Source: Verrucomicrobiota bacterium
Lineage (GTDB): Bacteria; Verrucomicrobiota; Verrucomicrobiia; Chthoniobacterales; UBA10450
Assembly (NCBI GenBank): GCA_003219945.1
Contig: QHQV01000094.1
Coordinates: 1-7,697, forward strand
Direction: 5' to 3'
DNA length: 7,697 bases
Part shown: positions 7,193-7,697 of the stretch, piece after piece
Numbering within the stretch: the first letter of the stretch is position 1
Layout of the letters: every line of letters starts with the position of its first letter
Notes under the pieces: model-generated
The model's database searches: none
What the model was told of the DNA's origin: nothing
What the model saw: the letters and a program-made list of their open reading frames with translations, nothing else
Position numbers and translations under genes: made by a program

Positions 7193-7208
7193 TCGAAGCA
7201 TTGTAAAC

Positions 7209-7316
7209 GGTCATTCTAAACGCACCGAGGAACCTCGCATTCGAAGCTTTGATTACATGTCGTATCTGGCGTGGGGTTCGCAGCCTGTGGGGTCCCTCAC
7301 TGCATTGGGAGTGACA
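7209..7316. repeat. Degenerate long inverted repeat (MITE/REP-like) between convergent genes
   Basis: Two 28-nt arms, 7209-7236 (beginning ggtcattctaaacgc) and 7289-7316 (ending attgggagtgaca), are inverted copies matching at about 19 of 28 positions by eye, with 52 bases between. The arm style (gtcattct... and ...ggtccctc...gagtgaca) recalls a widely dispersed bacterial palindromic repeat family. The block fills most of the 143-bp gap between two convergent genes and may act as a bidirectional transcription end, but there is no clean T-run. It is probably an old, decayed copy. Confidence 0.4.
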
Positions 7317-7335
7317 CGCTAAATCTTGAGCGCAA

Positions 7336-7697
7336 TCAGTTCGCCTTTATGAAACGCCGAATGGCGTCCACAAGCCCGCGAGGGTCATCGGTGCCTAACG
7401 CGAATTTTCGTCCAACCTGCAAAGTAATCGCCACCGCGTCCCAGCCCTTGACGTTATAGAGCCAACCATTGGGCGTTGAATGAATTCCCCAACCGTACCA
7501 CCAGCGAATGCGGATTGGTTCGCATGCAGCAATCTCCGCGATTCGCACTTTCTTGCGGATAATGCCTATTCCGAATGACCAACGCAGCGTTTCGTTGTCG
7601 GCCGTGATCCTGAGTTTGTAGAACAGTGGGATTGTGATTAGAAATACGATCGAAACGACTGCGAGAATCTCCCGATGCGGAGATGATTCAAAGGTCG
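7336..7697 (-). CDS. Hypothetical membrane-anchored protein, PH-like C-terminal domain (5' end outside window)
   Basis: On the minus strand the frame is open from the window edge down to a TGA at 7338-7336, giving 119 visible residues without a start. An internal GTG at 7548 would leave only 70 residues and cut off the membrane segment, so I read the gene as 5'-incomplete. Visible residues 10-28 (ILAVVSIVFLITIPLFYKL) form one transmembrane helix. The soluble tail has the pattern LRWSFGIGII, then WWYGWGIHSTPNGWLYNV, then GWDAVAITLQVGRKFALGTDDP and LVDAIRRFI. This looks like small bacterial PH-like domains that follow one or two membrane helices (beta strands, a glycine/tryptophan-rich core and a final helix). 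The molecular function is unknown. It converges on the hydrolase gene. The family guess is inference from pattern only. Confidence 0.6.
   Translation of the reverse strand, partial: TFESSPHREILAVVSIVFLITIPLFYKLRITADNETLRWSFGIGIIRKKVRIAEIAACEPIRIRWWYGWGIHSTPNGWLYNVKGWDAVAITLQVGRKFALGTDDPRGLVDAIRRFIKAN

Noticed and set aside
6969..7322. Plus-strand frame overlapping the hydrolase 3' end and running into the spacer
   Set aside because: It overlaps the hydrolase histidine region in another frame and continues through the degenerate inverted repeat; no protein-like pattern.
1..7697. CRISPR array, tRNA or rRNA genes, transposase, phage or toxin-antitoxin genes
   Set aside because: No regularly spaced direct repeats, no tRNA-like fold, and no such protein seen on either strand. 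The palindromes are single, mutually different copies.

Overview
The window reads as a piece of a soil or freshwater Verrucomicrobia chromosome, possibly a metagenome contig. It has moderately high GC, short intergenic gaps built from 'cgaatttcgattt' and 'aacgattc' type repeats, and palindromic repeat insertions inside genes. The strongest taxonomic clue is a perfect 14-bp match, TGTTC-N4-GAACA at 2131-2144, to the LexA operator described for Verrucomicrobia. The phylum is an inference from that site and general style; no marker gene is present.

Layout: 1-144 is non-coding. 145-2127 encodes a DinG/XPD-type iron-sulphur DNA helicase. Three bases after its stop lies the LexA box, followed by a palm-less ImuB (2174-3172) and the error-prone polymerase DnaE2 (3257-5818). 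All are on the + strand. DnaE2 keeps the PHP and polymerase domains but loses its C-terminal HhH/OB region at a palindromic repeat (5726-5784). Directly after that repeat begins the 3' half of an unrelated beta-class DNA methyltransferase (homology 5785-6245), so this is a junction between two broken genes. A secreted alpha/beta-hydrolase-like protein follows (6371-7192). The 5'-incomplete minus-strand gene for a small membrane-anchored protein runs off the right edge (7697-7336), and a degenerate inverted repeat lies between these two convergent genes.

Functionally, the core is an SOS damage-tolerance module. ImuB normally recruits DnaE2 to the beta clamp, and DnaE2 copies damaged templates. 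DinG, itself SOS-regulated in E. coli, unwinds R-loops and similar structures. The cassette is unusual: there is no imuA, ImuB lacks its whole palm, DnaE2 is cut short, and imuB, the dnaE2 PHP region and the dnaE2 3' end each carry a different palindromic repeat, two of them translated in frame. Whether this is a minimal working mutasome, a decaying one, or in part an assembly chimera is the main open question.
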